Source: Firmicutes bacterium UBA5486
GTDB taxonomy: Bacteria; Bacillota; UBA4882; UBA10575
Direction: 5' to 3'
DNA: 10,210 nucleotides
NCBI GenBank assembly: GCA_002427045.1
Contig: DIPO01000063.1
Coordinates: 1 to 10,210 of the forward strand
The notes below the pieces were generated by a model. It saw nothing but the letters and a program-made list of their open reading frames with translations, was not told where the DNA came from and searched no databases. How positions within the stretch are numbered: position 1 is the first letter of the stretch; the number at the start of each line of letters is the position of its first letter. The position numbers were made by a program, and so were the translations under genes. Below are positions 7,614 through 10,210 of this stretch, one piece after another.

Positions 7614-7821
7614 TGTTATACTTCAAATATACAACAACCTTTTTTCATTTTTCCTCCTTTTTTATATACGGTGGGGTTTATCCGCATAACCCACGATGCC
7701 GAGTAAGCGAGGGCATTATACACGCTGATGATGCGGTTGGGGTTTTTCCCCGAAAAACAACTTGAGGTCTAGATTAGAACTAGATCTTCAAGATTTAAGC
7801 GCCGAACTGGCGCTTTTTTTT
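7614..7821 (+). ncRNA. Candidate structured RNA, class unknown
   Basis: A possible promoter, TGTTATACT (extended -10, 7614-7622), has no clear -35 box and would start RNA near 7629. The RNA would open with a pyrimidine-rich leader containing CCTCC (7653-7657), then fold as follows. Hairpin GTGGGGTT 7671-7678 with AACCCAC 7688-7694 has a loop whose CCGCAT (7682-7687) pairs with ATGCGG (7731-7736), a pseudoknot. ATGCC 7696-7700 pairs with GGCAT 7712-7716. GGGG 7739-7742 pairs with CCCC 7748-7751. A longer hairpin spans 7761-7792. A terminator (AAGCGCC 7797-7803, GGCGCTT 7809-7815, eight T) closes it. The centre is richer in GC than its surroundings. No protein frame fits and no + strand gene follows, so a trans-acting RNA is likelier than a riboswitch. 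I recognise no known family. Confidence 0.5.
7797..7821 (+). terminator. Terminator of the candidate RNA
   Basis: AAGCGCC (7797-7803) and GGCGCTT (7809-7815) around GAACT, then an uninterrupted T run to 7821. No protein gene ends nearby on the + strand, so it must serve a non-coding transcript or read-through from upstream. Confidence 0.88.
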
Positions 7822-7823
7822 AT

Positions 7824-7910
7824 TGGCTTTTTATGATTTGTCTATTCAAGCTTCTTTGTTTACCCTTTACACAAAGGTCAAGCTAGAGGTAGTTATCATA
7901 AACAAAGCCA
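7824..7910. repeat. 87-bp imperfect hairpin element
   Basis: TGGCTTTTTATGAT (7824-7837) is complementary to ATCATAAACAAAGCCA (7895-7910) apart from a 2-base bulge. Further in, AGCTTCTTTGT pairs loosely with ACAAAGGTCAAGCT. It starts just after the preceding terminator. It could be a MITE-like element or a second RNA; the rest of the gap, 7911-8050, shows no gene. Confidence 0.5.
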
Positions 7911-8051
7911 GCTAAATATAAGAGGAGCGAAATGTAAGATTGAAAACCGGTGGACTGATTAAAAAAGATAAAAGCCTTAGCTGTTAATATTCGAATTAAT
8001 GGAACCTAATAATGAATAGATCGTTTTCTCTTATATGACCTCCTTTTATAT

Positions 8052-8071
8052 ATCCCCTCATCCGAGGGGAT
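8052..8071. terminator. Hairpin between the + strand gap and the chr genes
   Basis: ATCCCCTC (8052-8059) pairs perfectly with GAGGGGAT (8064-8071). Read on the + strand it is followed by TTTACTATTTTTT; on the - strand it lies 20 bases after the last chr gene but lacks a T tract there. It may end transcription from either side, better on the + strand. Confidence 0.5.
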
Positions 8072-8090
8072 TTTACTATTTTTTGCAGTT

Positions 8091-8612
8091 TTAGTAAAAT
8101 AGTAATCCCAAAAGTGCTGATATACCAATTACAATAATCGGATGTAATTTTATTTTAGCAAGTAAGAAAAAAGATAAAAGGCAGATAAGTATAGCTTTAA
8201 ATTCGGTTAAGGTGGATTGCCCCAGACTGAAAAGGGCAATTAGGATTAAACCAATAACAGCTGGCTTTATACCAGAAAATAAAGCTTTTACCCAGGGGGA
8301 GTCTTCGAATTCTTTAAGTAAATGGGCAATAATTAATACAGTAATAAAAGAAGGTAAAACTACGCCAAGTGTAGCAATTGTTGCTCCCAAGATTCCTGCT
8401 GTACGAAATCCAATAAAGGTGGCAGAATTAATAGCAACTGGCCCAGGGGTCATTTCAGCAATTGCGATGATTTCCATAAATTCCGTATGGGTTAACCAAT
8501 GATGTGTATTAATGATTTCTGCCTGCATTAGCGGGATCATTGCATAACCGCCACCAAAGGTAAAGGCTCCGATTTTGAAAAAAGAAAAGAAAAGCTTTGT
8601 TAAAATATTCAT
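8091..8612 (-). CDS. Chromate-family transporter, half-size subunit 2
   Basis: Membrane protein of the CHR (ChrA) superfamily, half-size type: 173 residues, one homologous domain instead of the two fused in full-length ChrA. Seen: FFKIGAFTFGGGYAMIPL at residues 11-28, the family signature; EMTPGPVAINSATFIG near 53-68, the PGP loop; then hydrophobic segments at about 74-98, 114-130, 137-150 and 156-172. Start ATG at 8612 follows AAGGAGC. It is the second gene of a pair, 36 bases after its homologue. Half-size CHR proteins are normally encoded as such pairs and act together; the pair may export chromate, but the natural substrate in anaerobes is often uncertain. Confidence 0.93.
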   Translation of the reverse strand: MNILTKLFFSFFKIGAFTFGGGYAMIPLMQAEIINTHHWLTHTEFMEIIAIAEMTPGPVAINSATFIGFRTAGILGATIATLGVVLPSFITVLIIAHLLKEFEDSPWVKALFSGIKPAVIGLILIALFSLGQSTLTEFKAILICLLSFFLLAKIKLHPIIVIGISALLGLLFY

Positions 8613-8648
8613 ATTCTATTGCTCCTTAACGTTTGGTACTTATATTTT

Positions 8649-9230
8649 TTAATTACTATTTTGGGAGGATTTATCAGGAAATTTCTTATTCTTTTTCAAT
8701 AGCAGATAATAACCAACTCCTGCAAGAGCTGCTAGGAGAATATTCTGTATGGGGCTAATCCCAAAGATCAGATTAAGTAAGAGAACAGCTACAGCTATTA
8801 GATAGCCAAAAGGGTTTACCAGAATCGTTTTACTTAGTTTAACAGCGGCATAAGCAACTAAAGCAACTACTGCAGGCCTGATTCCACAGAACATTCTTTG
8901 AACAAAAGTATTCGTAGAAAATCGGGTAAAGAAGACTGCTACTCCGATAATAATTAAGAAAGAGGGTATGACTACGCCAAGGACAGCGGAGATTGCTCCT
9001 AGAATACCAGCTAAACTATAACCGATAAAAATAGAAGAATTAACAGCAAGCGCTCCAGGGGCTGATTGTGTAACAGCGAGTACATTGTTAAACTCTTCTT
9101 CAGAAAGCCAGTTTTTCACATCAACAATTTCTTTATGGATAAGGGGAAGCATGGCATAACCGCCACCAAAGGTGAAGGCTCCGATTTTAAAAAAGGTTCG
9201 AAAAAGTTCTACCAGTTGGGTTCGTTTCAT
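8649..9230 (-). CDS. Chromate-family transporter, half-size subunit 1
   Basis: First gene of the CHR pair; 193 residues. It carries the same signature, FFKIGAFTFGGGYAMLPL (13-30), and the partner loop TQSAPGALAVNSSIFIGY (54-71), where the usual PGP reads PGA. Membrane segments lie at about 76-101, 116-133, 141-159 and 162-179, ending in a basic tail KKNKKFPDKS. Homologous to the downstream gene along its whole length, so the pair arose by duplication. ATG at 9230 is supported by GGAGG 8 bases upstream. No clear promoter was seen in the 100 bases upstream. The two proteins probably assemble in antiparallel fashion as described for this family; that is established for relatives, not shown here. 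Confidence 0.93.
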   Translation of the reverse strand: MKRTQLVELFRTFFKIGAFTFGGGYAMLPLIHKEIVDVKNWLSEEEFNNVLAVTQSAPGALAVNSSIFIGYSLAGILGAISAVLGVVIPSFLIIIGVAVFFTRFSTNTFVQRMFCGIRPAVVALVAYAAVKLSKTILVNPFGYLIAVAVLLLNLIFGISPIQNILLAALAGVGYYLLLKKNKKFPDKSSQNSN

Positions 9231-9334
9231 TGTTTATTCCTCCAATATTAGCTTGAATTATGATTTTCTTCGGTTTTTATATTTTTGTTCCTTCTATCTA
9301 GAACTAAACAAAAGGTAAAAAAATATTTTAATAT

Positions 9335-9440
9335 TTGAGGGAATTGCATAATTACCTGCCTATATTTCGCATATTTAAGCAAAGGGCAAGGATGGATCTG
9401 TCAGATATTGTGGTCAAATTAAAAATAATTGAATTATGCT
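9335..9440. repeat. Intergenic repeat copy upstream of the BMP gene
   Basis: The first 23 bases (9335-9357) match 5167-5189 with one change (head GAGGGAATTGCATAATTACC). Further on, TGGTCAAATTAAAAATA (9411-9427) matches the TGGTCAAATAAAGAATA block at 5242-5258. The middle has diverged and the closing AATTCCTTAA end was not found, so the right boundary is uncertain. Confidence 0.55.
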
Positions 9441-9533
9441 ATTATTAAATTTTCAATAGTAATGAAGAATGAAGCATGAAATTATGGTTTTAATCATAAG
9501 ACTATTTAAGAACATTATAGAGAAAAGAATTAT

Positions 9534-9680
9534 TATTTGTGAGAATTGCATAATTAACTCAGGCCTTGATTTAACCGTATATTTAATCCGTTAAATCTTA
9601 TATCAATTAATTGTATAAATAATAGCCTTAAGGCTTTTTCTAATTATGCGATCTCCTACCAATTATACAATTCCCAAATA
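9534..9680. repeat. Intergenic repeat with terminal inverted repeats
   Basis: TATTTG plus GAGAATTGCATAATT at the left (9534-9555) is mirrored by AATTATACAATTCCCAAATA at the right (9661-9680). The ends belong to the same family as 5167 and 9335. The 147-bp unit also holds AACCGTATATTTAA, like AATCGTATATTTGA of the 5167 copy, and a small AGCCTTAAGGCT palindrome at 9624-9635. The rest of the gap 9231-9794 is AT-rich and shows no gene. Confidence 0.55.
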
Positions 9681-9794
9681 TTTATGGAAAACTTTAAACA
9701 AAAGAATTTTACTGAATAAATATGAATAAGAAGGAAAAGAGTCTTTTAAATAGAAATATTTAGATGAAAATACTTTAATAAGGGGTGGATAAAA

Positions 9795-10210
9795 ATGGGG
9801 AAGAATAAGTCTTCAGTTATTCTTGTACTTGTTCTTTTAGTAGTTGTCCTGGTAGTAGCCGGGGTTTATATCTTCCGTGGTTCCAAGGAAGCCGAGGAAA
9901 CCGTAGTATCTGATGACAGATTAAAAGTAGCTATGGTTACGGACGTTGGTGGCCTTGGAGATAAATCCTTTAATGATGCGGCCTATGATGGCTTAAAAAT
10001 GTTAGAGGCCGACATGGGCGTAGAGATTAAAGTAGTTGAATCTTCAAAGATGGAAGATTATGTTCCGAATCTGAAAAGCTTAGCAGATCAGAAGTATGAT
10101 ATGATCTGGGCCATTGGATTTTTGATGACTGATGCTTTAGATGAAGTAGCAGAGATGTACCCTGAGCAGAAATTTGGAATTATCGATGCGGTTGTTGAAA
10201 AGGATAATGT
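9795..10210 (+). CDS. BMP-family ABC transporter substrate-binding protein (partial)
   Basis: The first 138 residues of a protein cut by the window end; family members are about 330-380 long. Start ATG follows AGGGGTGG. A hydrophobic segment at about residues 7-24 is followed by a charged linker (GSKEAEETVVSDD) and then the BMP/PnrA-type domain from about residue 44: LKVAMVTDVGGLGDKSFNDA, the family's opening strand and ligand loop, then EDYVPNLKSLADQKYDMIWA, typical of the second strand region. Relatives bind nucleosides or similar ligands outside the membrane and feed an ABC importer; the permease genes would be expected downstream. There is no lipobox cysteine after the hydrophobic segment, so this copy seems held by an uncleaved anchor rather than a lipid. 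Upstream lie 560 bases rich in repeats, with no obvious promoter. Confidence 0.92.
   Translation, partial: MGKNKSSVILVLVLLVVVLVVAGVYIFRGSKEAEETVVSDDRLKVAMVTDVGGLGDKSFNDAAYDGLKMLEADMGVEIKVVESSKMEDYVPNLKSLADQKYDMIWAIGFLMTDALDEVAEMYPEQKFGIIDAVVEKDN

Overview
The window comes from an anaerobic, low-GC Gram-positive bacterium (Clostridia or Halanaerobiia grade; I cannot name a genus). Pointers are the AT-rich intergenic DNA, strong G-rich ribosome binding sites, TTG and GTG starts, the conserved Firmicutes order eno - secG - smpB - ssrA, an acetate kinase, and a tmRNA tag ending LALAA.

Layout. 1-177 is a leader with a striking nested inverted repeat. Then come enolase (178-1485), secG (1802-2017), a methyl-accepting chemotaxis protein with a C-terminal cysteine module (2261-3727), acetate kinase ackA (3949-5148), smpB (5360-5815) and the tmRNA gene ssrA (5977-6330). 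All lie on the + strand. Terminators follow eno, secG, the MCP gene and ssrA, and good sigma-A-type promoters precede secG, ackA, smpB and ssrA, so this is a row of mostly single-gene units. The rnr gene usually found between secG and smpB is absent; the MCP and ackA genes occupy the gap. SmpB and tmRNA together form the trans-translation system.

Downstream of ssrA the character changes. 6411-7341 is gene-poor and looks like decayed accessory DNA: an antitoxin-like ORF (6632-6865) overlaps the first codons of a PIN-domain toxin that is broken after about 20 codons. A 63-residue orphan gene (7342-7533) has its own terminator. 7571-8090 holds no credible protein gene but contains a candidate structured RNA (about 7629-7821, pseudoknot plus hairpins plus terminator) and a separate 87-bp imperfect hairpin.

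On the - strand, 9230-8091 carries two half-size chromate-family (CHR) transporter genes as a pair. From 9795 to the window edge is the start of a BMP-family substrate-binding protein with an N-terminal membrane anchor, cut by the window end.

Several AT-rich gaps (1543, 2095, 5167, 7232, 9335 and 9534) share related sequence ends and blocks, which points to a small dispersed intergenic repeat family. No CRISPR array, tRNA, rRNA or intact insertion sequence was seen.
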